A stretch of 64,000 bases of DNA, taken from positions 166,009-230,008 of the forward strand of contig NZ_FOFB01000007.1 of assembly GCF_900110645.1 (NCBI RefSeq), in the 5' to 3' direction. Below, piece by piece: positions 19,201-27,890 of the stretch; the first letter of the stretch is position 1; each line of letters begins with the position of its first letter. The position numbers and the translations under genes are program-made. The notes under the pieces were generated by a model. It ran no database searches. It was not told where the DNA came from and worked only from the letters and a program-made list of their open reading frames with translations. This stretch comes from Neolewinella agarilytica. Its GTDB lineage: Bacteria; Bacteroidota; Bacteroidia; Chitinophagales; Saprospiraceae.

Positions 19201-22200
19201 GAGGTCTCTGGCGCAATATGGAGCGGGAGAGTAACATTGGTCAATTCATTACTTACGACCCCGACAACCTGGCCCCTCAGGCCCAGGGCAATGACGACCC
19301 GGGCTCCTCGGCGACCTTCACCCCTACGGAAGGCAACTTTGGGTTCAGCATGACGCTGGTGACGGGCATCAGCGGAAGTCAGCGAGCCGTCAATGCCGAC
19401 CTGGAATTCACCATGACCATCGGCGAAGATTTCAGTGTCGATGAGATCACCCTCGGCGGCGGCGTGTACGTCGTGCAGCCAATGAGCGACCGTAGCAGCG
19501 CCTTCATCTCCGGAACCGGAGAACTGAAGCTCGATTTTGATGACCAGATATTTACCCTGACCGTTGAAGGCGGGATGGACTTCAGCCTCCCGAAAGCCGT
19601 TGACGTCGACGTCTCCGCGCCGCTCTACGCCGGCTTCTCCACCGGCGGTGGCGTAGACTGGTGGTTCTGGCTCGGACAATGGACCGACGGCGTGGAGCCA
19701 CAGGATGATGACACGCGGGTAAGCATAAAGACAGGTATTGACTTTGGCTTTGCTTCCCTGGAAAGTACGCAGAACCTGTACTTCGTGATGGGTAACGTAT
19801 GGCCGCAGGGGGAACCGGGCGTGCCGGCAGTCGTCAATCAAACCTTTGCCGAAGACGGTAAATCGGTGCCACAGCAAAACCTGCCGCCCAACACCACCCA
19901 GACGGGCTTCGCTTTTGGCATGGCCCGCTCCATGGACCTGGATTTTAACGCCAGAATATTCCAATTAGAAGTGGGGTGGCTCTGGGGTTTTGACCTGGCC
20001 CTGCGCGACCTCGATGGCGTTTGTGATGCCGATGACTTCGGGATCAATGGTTGGTACGCCGACGGAAAAGCCTACGCGCATATGCACATTGCCGGTAGCG
20101 TAAAGGGGCGTTTGTTTGGTAAAACGAGAACCTTCAAGTTTCTGGAGTTAAACGCTGCCGCCCGCCTCGACTTTGCCGGCCCTAACCCGATATGGATTAA
20201 GGGGACCGCCCGCCTTCACGGTCGTGCACTGGGCAAACTGATCAAATTCGACACGAACGTCAGTTTTGAGTTCGGTGAAAAAGTAGACTGTCGGAACAGC
20301 GATGGAGGTATTTTCGATGAAATCCCCATCGTTGAGCAACTTGACCCCGATGACGGGGCTACCGGCCGGAGCATTTTCACGGCCCCACAGGCGAGTTTCA
20401 ACTTCCCCAACCATCCTTTGGAGATTGAGGAAGACGACGGACAGGTGAATTACTACGGCTACCGTAAAATATACTGCAAGGTTTCTACCAGAAAGAAAAA
20501 GAGCGATGCCTGGCAGGTGATGCACCAGGACCTGGACGCTAGCTATGACACGGAGGGCTATGCGGCTATCTTTGACCCGGGCGCGTTGCCGCCCGAGCAC
20601 TGGGTAAAGGTAGAACTCCGGGTACAGGGCCTGCGCTATCAAGGGCCCAATGGCGGGATAGACAAACTCTTCCTCCCGATGCAGGACGAAACCATCGAAT
20701 TTAAAACCGGACCGGCCCCTGACCGCCTGTTGAAAGGAAGCATCAGTAGCACGGTCCCCTTCCGCCGACAGCTATACTTCACCCCTGGCGATCATCCGAC
20801 CGGGCGCATTGATTTCGGGACGACGCAGTCTCCTCATCTCTTCCGGAATAAACCCGACCAAAACGACAAGTTGGACCCCGACGGCAGCTTTGAGTACGTC
20901 GTCCGGTTTACCAGTCTGGCCAGTGGAATGAGCCGGGATGCCGCCGTAACCTCTACTGACCCCGATGAAGGGATTTCTTTCAATATGCCCGCCAATGGTT
21001 TTGCTCCGAACACCATTTACAAAGCTGACTTGCTGCGGCTCTATTACCCACCAGCCGGGACGGAGGAGGCCAACACTGAAGTAGCGTTAGTGAACCTCAA
21101 CCTCTATACTCCTCCGGAGATGGGGCTTGTAGCGGTTACCCCCGGCAACGACGACGATGATGATGATGATGACGGAGGCATAATTGGCAACCTCCAGATA
21201 AGCTTTGTCAATCAGGGCCAGCCTGGCTTCCCACCAAATAGTAATAACGGCTATCAGTTTGCGGGCAACCAACAGCAGCAAACCAACGGAATAAGTCAGA
21301 CGGCCACCTTGGCCATTGAGCAGCTCCCTCCGGGGCCTGACCCGCCCTTTGAACCGGAGATGGGGCTTATGGGAAATGGAGGCAACGATGATGACGGGCC
21401 GGGCATTGGCGGCCCGACCATCTTCCAGGAGCCCGGCGGAAGCAATGGCACCCTGGAGCGGGAAAGCCGGGAGTTGAAAAGCCGGGGAAGAACTTCCGCG
21501 ACCGTTGAAAAAAGCCTTTGGCCCAAAAATCAACAGACCTGGTATTTCCGCACCTCTGACTTCAACACGCTGCAACAAAAAATCAGTGAAGTCAATTCGC
21601 CCGTAGGGCTGCAGAACCGAACATACACGACGGCCATCTTAACCGACGATAATTTCGAAGAGGTAAAGGAATCCATCCACCTGCCCTACGTTATTATTCG
21701 AAGCAAGGAACCTTTTGACCGCTACGAAACCCAGTACCGAGAACAGTCCTTTACCGTTTGGGACGGTGAACAACACCTGCCGCATAAAGACTTTGATAAG
21801 AAATTCTATCCGGCGGTAGATATATCCGGAGCCCAGTCGCAATGGCGCCAACACGTCTTTTATGACAAGTCACCAGGGAACGACGGTGGTTTGTTCGATC
21901 GCCCCTTCCAGAGTGATTATGGCTGGTGTACGGAGAACTTTCTGGCGGTGGAAGGACAGGAGATTGGCAGCTCCGTACGGCCGGGAGGAGGAGATCATGC
22001 GCCGCTGCACGAGGAAGGCTCCTTCATGTGGCAGGACTATCTCCAGTTTGGTGGCTACGCTTATTCCGTGATGAACAGCGAGACCCGTTTTGGGTCCGTT
22101 AAGCCTTTTGGCCGCAATGCCTTTCAGCGGCGATTCGCAACACCGGACAATTTCTACGATTACGAAAAGCCAACGGTAGAATTTGCTCAGTGGGGGCCCA

Positions 22201-22760
22201 ACAGCCACGGGCTTGGCGGTAGCGGCGTAACGGATAACCGAAAAATACTGTCCCAGGCTCAGATCAATGCGGTACAGCCCATTGATCCGATGGGAGGAAT
22301 CGGGGAAATAACCCTGGATGCTTCTCCCGGACAAAACGTACTACCCGCCCAACAAGACTACGAAGTAGCCCTCATTGATTATACCGAATGGGTCACCTTT
22401 CAGGACTACGTGCAAATGCGCAAAGCGCTGGCTGAAGGCATCGAGGAACTACGCGATCGATTCGCTCCGGATGGTTCTGTTTTCCCCGAGCATACGCTCA
22501 CGGATTGTAACGTGACCTGCAATAACTGCGACCCTGCTCACCTGGGGGACCTGACCGGAAACACGCTCAGCGGCGGACGATCTTTCTATCATTTCTATTA
22601 CCGGCAAATCAGGAGTTACCTCGACAAACCCATCGGGGCGAATACCTACACGTACTTCCCCTACCCCGTCCGTCCGCCCGGGGAATACAGCTTCATTCTG
22701 GGATCCAAGCCCATCTTCTTTAACCTGCCTGCCGTCAACCACCAAACCCCTCAGAAATGA
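16230..22760 (+). CDS. Giant secreted surface protein of 2176 aa
   Basis: A signal peptide (residues about 1-28, ending CTCGSAQ) indicates export. Residues about 30-270 show beta-sandwich-like text (IRLSVIVPNPPPIYWESYL, then EGSYSLCVEARDFATNEPLS). From memory this resembles the N-terminus of large TANFOR-type Bacteroidota surface proteins; I could not verify it. The long central part is rich in Gly, Asp and alternating hydrophobics, with many ELDLEL-type strands. A run of eight Asp occurs near residue 1640, and the flanking PEMGL-GND block is repeated near 1715, suggesting a local duplication. No T9SS tail is evident at the C-terminus. The 4-bp overlap with the next gene marks an operon. Function unknown; probably cell-surface or matrix. 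Confidence 0.75.
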   Translation: MNLTLKPRRQLVFTLLLWSVLCTCGSAQEIRLSVIVPNPPPIYWESYLEFDADIRVIATNIGTQVRQLKLIPTLSSDRGLSAAFRPGYQPLSPLTLSPGETVTLTYRELNALFGTPTQDDILLEGIDFDRLFASETIPEGSYSLCVEARDFATNEPLSNNFGCDLFFVRQHEPPLIIWPFDQESVTAQEPQFLNFLWSATGIPGQTHYRFALYDLDELGLNNRSDAFLLSATRPLYEVDNLMATNLVYDLALPPLTPGRHYAVQVTAYDPAGNLLFAQGGQSVVHQFLYSEGFSVFNTDAVFTNTEGGNGINNDGPGQFQNDSPGQQLAMQGCADQPPGVPIPYPTTLTTGQTITVAGFDLILNTGGQTPLAGNGRILVESLNTFVNVSFTGLEVNQSNEVVGDNVSISAISNGNPDLDNLSEATALQLADQVAQGNNWIEPGGGAPGPALNLPLGMAGEGMDLIVTGMNFSPGSASLDLFAKVELPEAQGNRRLLLIGKGACLNDNDLGQDMDLLLADDITYTLSPGVSMTFAGGEEGTRLQWNENGIEELAVDFTMGFSADLMPEGNPFSARIIATVTDYQNWMGSVELAPENAVAEAGENLSFNYGKTEWVYDHSSMENPAGLSLPASHPDAGQPDLWQGLYLSSFDVLFPEGFDISLAAEDLLLDAQGLWTMLNLNGELLSIDEGSLGGWALGVDGLELDIRASSFYAASFDGRIKLPIGDTEVNFTAPLGNDDDFTFALELGQELEVDMWLADIELAGNSTLGFSKVGNSFVPETNLHGNISLGWGGDAEEEELSVSQFGLPGFNFQNFNIVGGDNPSVSGQFGLDLEDVNQGSMQNIPLQLNDVVLELAPNNIDIGLQFDLGLKFTNSANGFDGNTVFTIFGRRENGQYIYDHTQLNAVSIEAELNLVSLYGELEVYDGDDVYGDGFAAAIGMNIANIGAGFDVRLQVGRAPGGYRYFMTDALLMLPDPGIQLGSTPFSIYGFGGGLWRNMERESNIGQFITYDPDNLAPQAQGNDDPGSSATFTPTEGNFGFSMTLVTGISGSQRAVNADLEFTMTIGEDFSVDEITLGGGVYVVQPMSDRSSAFISGTGELKLDFDDQIFTLTVEGGMDFSLPKAVDVDVSAPLYAGFSTGGGVDWWFWLGQWTDGVEPQDDDTRVSIKTGIDFGFASLESTQNLYFVMGNVWPQGEPGVPAVVNQTFAEDGKSVPQQNLPPNTTQTGFAFGMARSMDLDFNARIFQLEVGWLWGFDLALRDLDGVCDADDFGINGWYADGKAYAHMHIAGSVKGRLFGKTRTFKFLELNAAARLDFAGPNPIWIKGTARLHGRALGKLIKFDTNVSFEFGEKVDCRNSDGGIFDEIPIVEQLDPDDGATGRSIFTAPQASFNFPNHPLEIEEDDGQVNYYGYRKIYCKVSTRKKKSDAWQVMHQDLDASYDTEGYAAIFDPGALPPEHWVKVELRVQGLRYQGPNGGIDKLFLPMQDETIEFKTGPAPDRLLKGSISSTVPFRRQLYFTPGDHPTGRIDFGTTQSPHLFRNKPDQNDKLDPDGSFEYVVRFTSLASGMSRDAAVTSTDPDEGISFNMPANGFAPNTIYKADLLRLYYPPAGTEEANTEVALVNLNLYTPPEMGLVAVTPGNDDDDDDDDGGIIGNLQISFVNQGQPGFPPNSNNGYQFAGNQQQQTNGISQTATLAIEQLPPGPDPPFEPEMGLMGNGGNDDDGPGIGGPTIFQEPGGSNGTLERESRELKSRGRTSATVEKSLWPKNQQTWYFRTSDFNTLQQKISEVNSPVGLQNRTYTTAILTDDNFEEVKESIHLPYVIIRSKEPFDRYETQYREQSFTVWDGEQHLPHKDFDKKFYPAVDISGAQSQWRQHVFYDKSPGNDGGLFDRPFQSDYGWCTENFLAVEGQEIGSSVRPGGGDHAPLHEEGSFMWQDYLQFGGYAYSVMNSETRFGSVKPFGRNAFQRRFATPDNFYDYEKPTVEFAQWGPNSHGLGGSGVTDNRKILSQAQINAVQPIDPMGGIGEITLDASPGQNVLPAQQDYEVALIDYTEWVTFQDYVQMRKALAEGIEELRDRFAPDGSVFPEHTLTDCNVTCNNCDPAHLGDLTGNTLSGGRSFYHFYYRQIRSYLDKPIGANTYTYFPYPVRPPGEYSFILGSKPIFFNLPAVNHQTPQK

Positions 22761-24808
22761 TTCGCTCCCTGTTACTCCCCCTGCTGTTTGTGTCCGCACT
22801 TTGCACCTGCGCTGCGGCGCAAAACACCCTTGCTGAAACGGCAACGGACAGCCTTACCGAAATCCGCCTCATTGCCCGCCCCCACGGAGACAGTATCGTC
22901 TTACGCTGGGCACCGGAATCCTTTGCCGCCTGGACCTTACTGCGGCAGCAGGGCGTACTCATCGAGCGCCGGCGCATCGGCACCGGCAAGGGCTTCGCCC
23001 TGTTGCCCGGCGAGCGGCGCATGGCCATGTCTTTGGAAGACATTATGAGCTTTGCCGACACCAGCAATGTCCACGTAGTCGCCACCGCAGAAGCCCTGTA
23101 CGGAGCCGCAGAACCCGGCACACAACAAGGCGCGATGGGCCGCGTCAAAGATATCCATGAAGAGCAAAGCCAGCGCCTGTTTCTGGCGCTGGTGAATGCG
23201 GACCTGAGTACCGCTGCCGCCGACGTTCTGGGCTGGCGCTTCGTGGACCGCACCGTAGAACCGGGATATACCTACGAGTACCGGCTTCGGCTGCCCGCAC
23301 CCGACCAGCGGAGAACAGTGCCTCTGCGGCTTCGCTCCGATGCTAACTTCTATGCCGGCCCCGTTCACCAACTATCCATTGAGCCGGGCGACGGCAAGAT
23401 CCTCCTCCGCTGGCCCCAGGCCATCAACGGCCCGAGCTTTGTGGCTTACCGCCTGGAGGTATCCGACGATGGGCAGCAATGGACCGAGCCATCGGGTCTG
23501 CCCTTCATGCCCGAGCCCGCCGGGAGTTATTTCGAGCACGAAGTAAAACTCGAAAACAACGGGCAGGAGCGGTACTACCGCCTGCGGGGCATCAACTCTT
23601 TCGGAGAAACCTGCCCGGCGGGTGAAGCCGTCAAGGCCAGCGGCAAAGACCAAACACCGCCGCCGGCCCCCTTCAGCATCAACGGCAAAGACCTGCGCGA
23701 TGGCCGCAACCAACTACAGTGGACCATCCCGGATGAAATGCCGGAGGATCTGGCCGGCTACCGGCTCCTGCGGGGGCTTTCGCTGCGGGGCAAACTGGAA
23801 GTCATCACGACGGATCTGTTGCCTCCGGGCACTAGCTCCTGGACGGATAACTCGCCCTTCGCCGACCGCAACAACTACTACGCTGTAGAAGCCGTAGACC
23901 AGGCCGGAAACGCAGCCCGCAGCCCCGTAAACTTTGTCCAGCGCTGGGACAAAACGCCACCGGCCACGCCTCTCGGTCTTACCGGCAGAATCGACACAGC
24001 CGGGCGGGTGTTCCTGTTGTGGGAGGCCGGCACGGAGCCCGATCTGTTGGGCTATCGGGTTTACCGAAGTCACGCCCGCAACCGGGAATTTTTACAGATC
24101 AGTAAGGAGGTCCAACATCGCAACTTCTTCTTTGACTCTACGAGCCTGAAGGTCCTTAACGAGACGGTGCTCTACCGCATCGTGGCGGTTGACCGCCACT
24201 ATAACCCCAGCGAATATTCGGAGATACTGGAATTGCGGCGGCCAGACAAGATCGCGCCGGCCGCGCCGGGCATTAGCGGCTATTCCGCCCGGGGAACAAG
24301 CATCTTGCTTACCATCCGACCGAGTGAAAGTCCGGACGTTGTTCGCCAGACGGTTTGGCGTGCGGAGGGAGAACAGCCCGAGCAGCCCATTGCGGTCATC
24401 GGTGCACGGGACAGCATTTTTCAGGACACGAGCGTACGTACCCGAACGGTCTACAGGTACTCGATCAGAGCCGAGGATGAGGTGGGTTTATTCGGGGCTT
24501 CCCGCCCGATATCCGTTCAATCAGGCCTGCCGACTTCCAGAAAAGGAGTGCAGCAACTGGCGCGGACGCAGGTGCAAGGGAAGGAACAGGAAGCCATGCG
24601 GTGGCAGCTTCCCGGCCCCGTGGCGGAGATTGCCGGCTATCAGCTTTTTGCCGGCCCTTCCGCCCAACGGCTGCGGCCCGCCCATCAGCTCCCGCCCGAA
24701 ACGACAGAATGGTTGTTGCCCGATACCCATCAATTCTACGCCCTGAAAGTATTGTTTACGGACGGGAGCCGTAGCCCTCTCAGTGCCATTCTTCCACCCG
24801 CTAAATAA
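22757..24808 (+). CDS. Secreted fibronectin type III-repeat protein
   Basis: The 683-aa protein has a signal peptide (MIRSLLLPLLFVSALCTCAAAQ) and at least four FnIII-like modules, recognisable by repeated patterns such as FVAYRLEVSDDGQQW, YYRLRGINSFGE, LAGYRLLRGLS, NNYYAVEAVDQAGN and LLGYRVYRSHARN. Proline-rich PPAPF/PPATPLGL linkers separate them. FnIII modules usually mediate binding, so this is likely a surface partner of the giant protein encoded by the overlapping upstream gene. LARTQVQG near residue 603 derives from a dispersed repeat (24559-24575). No enzymatic motif is seen. Confidence 0.8.
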   Translation: MIRSLLLPLLFVSALCTCAAAQNTLAETATDSLTEIRLIARPHGDSIVLRWAPESFAAWTLLRQQGVLIERRRIGTGKGFALLPGERRMAMSLEDIMSFADTSNVHVVATAEALYGAAEPGTQQGAMGRVKDIHEEQSQRLFLALVNADLSTAAADVLGWRFVDRTVEPGYTYEYRLRLPAPDQRRTVPLRLRSDANFYAGPVHQLSIEPGDGKILLRWPQAINGPSFVAYRLEVSDDGQQWTEPSGLPFMPEPAGSYFEHEVKLENNGQERYYRLRGINSFGETCPAGEAVKASGKDQTPPPAPFSINGKDLRDGRNQLQWTIPDEMPEDLAGYRLLRGLSLRGKLEVITTDLLPPGTSSWTDNSPFADRNNYYAVEAVDQAGNAARSPVNFVQRWDKTPPATPLGLTGRIDTAGRVFLLWEAGTEPDLLGYRVYRSHARNREFLQISKEVQHRNFFFDSTSLKVLNETVLYRIVAVDRHYNPSEYSEILELRRPDKIAPAAPGISGYSARGTSILLTIRPSESPDVVRQTVWRAEGEQPEQPIAVIGARDSIFQDTSVRTRTVYRYSIRAEDEVGLFGASRPISVQSGLPTSRKGVQQLARTQVQGKEQEAMRWQLPGPVAEIAGYQLFAGPSAQRLRPAHQLPPETTEWLLPDTHQFYALKVLFTDGSRSPLSAILPPAK

Positions 24809-24814
24809 GGTCCG

Positions 24815-26599
24815 ATGTCAGACAAATTCCGCAGAGACGCCTTCGCTAAAACATCCCTTAAAAAGTGGGCCTGCCTGCTAATCCTTGTCTTCCTCGCCCT
24901 CCCCGGCAGTAGCCAGGATTTGGAAAAAATCACCCAGGCCCGGCCCATAACGGTTACCGGAGGAATGCGCTTCGGCGGTCAGTATTACCAGGTCTCCGGG
25001 CTCAACGCCCGGGCAGCGCCCTTCCAGTTCAACGCCAGCGGGCGGCTCAACCTGGCCATTTACGAGACCTTCAATATTCCGATCAGTTTTGCGGTGGGCC
25101 GGATGCGCCCCAGTTTACAGTTTCCTGTGTACCGCCAATTCGGGATGAGCCCGCAGTACAAATGGGCGACCCTCCATGCCGGCTACCGGAATATGCGGCT
25201 GAGTCGATTCAGTCTCAACAACCACACCTTTCTGGGGGCCGGGCTGGAGCTCCACCCCGGCAAACTGCGGGTGGCAGCTATGTACGGTCGCCTGCGGCAG
25301 GGAGTCCGGGAAGCGAACGAGAACATTGACCTGCTCTTCGGACAGCCACTGTACAACCGCTTTGCTTACGGTGGCCGACTGGGTTGGGGCAGCGACGAAA
25401 GTTACCTCGACCTGGTCTACTTCCGGGCGGAAGACCGGGAGGCCAACATCAACCTGCCCGCCAACGCCCGGCTGCCGACTCCGGCCGAAAACGTAGTGGT
25501 GGGTCTGGAATGGAAACAACGCATCGGCAGCCACCTGAACCTGAGCGCAGAGGTCGCCGCCAGCGGGCTGAACCGCAACGTGGACAGCGAGGAACTGCCG
25601 CTGGAGGACTACCCCACCGCCAGGGCGCTTGACTTTCTCTTCACGCCCAGGTTTTCGGCCCAGACCGGGCTGGCCATCCGGAGTGGAGCCAGCTACCGCA
25701 ACAAAGGCTTCAGCCTGGGAGCGGACTACGAAAGGATTGACCCCGGCTTTGAAAGTATGGGCACTTACTTCCTGAACGGAGACTGGGAAAACATCCGGGG
25801 CCGACTGGGCTTTGGGCTCTTTAAACAGCGCCTGCGCCTGATGAGTAGCCTGGGGGTACAACGCAATAACCTGAACGGGCAGCGGGCGGAAACGAGCCGT
25901 CGGTTGATTGGGTCGTTGATCTTGTCCTTGCGGGCGGGCGCCCGCAACAGCCTCAACCTGAACCTGGCTAACTACTCACAAGACCATCGCCCCAGCGCGG
26001 TGGTGATCCTGAACGACACCCTCCGGATTGCCGCCACCACGCGGCAGTTGGGCGGCAGCTGGTCTTCCGCCGGCCGCGGGGGTAAAGGGCGCCCGCTGGG
26101 CACCTTCACCGCCACGGCGAACTACCAACGGACGGATAATGACAACCCACTCAGCGAAGGCTTTGATGCCCTGACGACCCGCTACGGCGGACTGAGCTAT
26201 TCTCTCCGGCTGGCGAATGCACAGACCACCTTTACGGCGGGCACGAACTACACTGCGGTGGATGTGCGTGGCCAGCAGACTCAGGGGCTGGGCGGAACGC
26301 TGAGCTGGCGCCAGCAATTCGGCAAAAGTCGCTGGCAGCTGGACCTCACCAACACCTTTAACCAAAACACGGTAGACGGGCAATCCGACGGATTCAGCAA
26401 TGCACTGCGCGGGCAATTGAGCTGGCGTGTAAGCAAGCAACACAGCCTGAACCTTGGCTTCTCCTGGCTGGAACGCAGCAGCAACAGTGGCTTTGGCTTC
26501 CGGGAGCAACGGGCCAACATCGGCTACGCGTTCACCCTGCCTAAACCTGCCCCTAAACCCACCTCAACTCCAACAACAGAAAACCATGAACCGCACTAA
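24815..26599 (+). CDS. Outer-membrane beta-barrel protein
   Basis: The 594-aa protein has an N-terminal signal segment (residues about 15-34, ending PGSSQ). A series of amphipathic strands rich in alternating Tyr, Leu, Gly and Arg follows, e.g. HLNLSAEVAASG, GFSLGADYERID, RLGFGLFKQRLRLMS and HSLNLGFSWLERS. This composition and the lack of helical hydrophobic stretches indicate an outer-membrane barrel. No TonB box or plug was noticed. The short Pro/Thr tail (PKPAPKPTSTPT) follows the last strand. The gene starts 6 bp after the FnIII gene. It could anchor or export its operon partners. Confidence 0.75.
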   Translation: MSDKFRRDAFAKTSLKKWACLLILVFLALPGSSQDLEKITQARPITVTGGMRFGGQYYQVSGLNARAAPFQFNASGRLNLAIYETFNIPISFAVGRMRPSLQFPVYRQFGMSPQYKWATLHAGYRNMRLSRFSLNNHTFLGAGLELHPGKLRVAAMYGRLRQGVREANENIDLLFGQPLYNRFAYGGRLGWGSDESYLDLVYFRAEDREANINLPANARLPTPAENVVVGLEWKQRIGSHLNLSAEVAASGLNRNVDSEELPLEDYPTARALDFLFTPRFSAQTGLAIRSGASYRNKGFSLGADYERIDPGFESMGTYFLNGDWENIRGRLGFGLFKQRLRLMSSLGVQRNNLNGQRAETSRRLIGSLILSLRAGARNSLNLNLANYSQDHRPSAVVILNDTLRIAATTRQLGGSWSSAGRGGKGRPLGTFTATANYQRTDNDNPLSEGFDALTTRYGGLSYSLRLANAQTTFTAGTNYTAVDVRGQQTQGLGGTLSWRQQFGKSRWQLDLTNTFNQNTVDGQSDGFSNALRGQLSWRVSKQHSLNLGFSWLERSSNSGFGFREQRANIGYAFTLPKPAPKPTSTPTTENHEPH

Positions 26600-27566
26600 C
26601 TACCTCCACCGCCTTTGCTTCTTAACCCTCCTTTGCACCTGCGTGCTCGCCCCTTCTGGCTCTTTATCCGGCCAGGGCATCAGCATTAACTTACTCGCCG
26701 CCGGCGTCGGGCCGGAGCCCAGCGGCGACTGCGATAAAAACCTGCCGGACCCTGACTGCTCGGCGCTGGACGGGAACCAGAACCTGACCCTTGCCCCGGG
26801 CGCGCTGTACGGCTTCTATTTTGAGTGGGAAAACGACGGACTGGCTACCTTCACCGAAGTGCGGGCCACGGATCAGGCCGGTGAATTGCTCTTCGCGCCC
26901 GTGACTACACCACTGCCTGCCGGCGGCACCTCCTCCATGAGTAACTTCAGGAATGCCCCCGTAGCAGAAGGCAATTACGATTATCTCATCACCGTAAGAG
27001 CGATAGAAGAAAACGGTCGGGAAGACATTGCGCAATTTCGCTATTTCCTAACCGTTGATGCCTCGCTGCCCGTGCAACTGACCCACTTTGCGGGTCATCC
27101 GCTCGACAAGGGTAAAAACGAGCTCCTTTGGCAAACCAGCGCTGAAAGCCATCACGATCACTTTGTGGTGGAACGCAGCCATGACAACCTGCCCTTTCGG
27201 GCCATCGGGCGGGTTGATGCTCCCCAAACAAGCACTGGCCCGATCAAAGAATACCGCTTTGTGGATAAAGCCTCCCCAGCTGGCGGTAATCTGTATCGCC
27301 TTCGGCAGGTAGATTTTGATGGCACTTATCAATTCAGCTCCATCATTAGCCTGAATACGCCGGCAAACGAGGCAGGCTGCTGGCCAAACCCCGCCGTTCA
27401 TCAACTGTACTTCGCGGGTGATCATCAAGGGCCCGTATTTGACCTCTGGGGGCGTTCCCATTCTCTGCGCCAACAAGCCGATGGCGGGCTGGACGTAAGT
27501 CCCCTGGCTCCCGGACAATACTGGCTTCGGACTTCCCGGGGTGTTGTCCGGTTTCTGAAGCAGTGA
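26586..27566 (+). CDS. Secreted protein with T9SS-type C-terminal sorting tail
   Basis: The ATG at 26586 lies inside the end of the barrel gene (14-bp overlap) and begins a 326-aa protein with a signal peptide (MNRTNYLHRLCFLTLLCTCVLA). A middle region (LPVQLTHFAGHPLDKGKNELLWQTSAE, given here in parts: LPVQLTHFAG, ELLWQTSAE, FVVERSHD) matches the domain commonly preceding sorting tails in Bacteroidota. The C-terminus ends WPNPAVHQLYF, LAPGQYWLRTSRG and VVRFLKQ, the classic type A sorting pattern for the type IX secretion system. It is the only operon member with such a tail and is probably surface-attached or released. Confidence 0.8.
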   Translation: MNRTNYLHRLCFLTLLCTCVLAPSGSLSGQGISINLLAAGVGPEPSGDCDKNLPDPDCSALDGNQNLTLAPGALYGFYFEWENDGLATFTEVRATDQAGELLFAPVTTPLPAGGTSSMSNFRNAPVAEGNYDYLITVRAIEENGREDIAQFRYFLTVDASLPVQLTHFAGHPLDKGKNELLWQTSAESHHDHFVVERSHDNLPFRAIGRVDAPQTSTGPIKEYRFVDKASPAGGNLYRLRQVDFDGTYQFSSIISLNTPANEAGCWPNPAVHQLYFAGDHQGPVFDLWGRSHSLRQQADGGLDVSPLAPGQYWLRTSRGVVRFLKQ

Positions 27567-27890
27567 GAATAAGCCTATAGAAGAGACACAAATGGCTGGC
27601 CCCGGGGTAAAGGCAACAAGCCCGCAAGTGTTCTTCATCTTGCTATCGGAGGCAGTTTCGATCCGGCGGTAGTAGTTACTCCTAAGTTCCACGGGCAGAA
27701 AGGAAGACTCTTATGTGTTCTTTGTGTCTATGTGCATTCTGTGTCAATTGCCCCGCAGGGGCCCGTTTACCTGCTGTCGCTTTCACAGAAATCACCGGCC
27801 AACATAAAAATTATAGCCCGCATACGTCAGTCAATTCGCTCCCGGAGGGACCTCACCACCGCTCGCTTTCTGAGAAAACGTTGACCGGGC
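27567..27890. other. Gene-free spacer
   Basis: This 324-bp stretch separates a plus-strand operon end from a minus-strand gene end. A 63-codon frame at 27713-27904 has no family resemblance and is not called. CCCGGAGGGACCTCA at 27841-27855 is repeated exactly at 52316-52330. No strong terminator hairpin was found. Confidence 0.5.
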
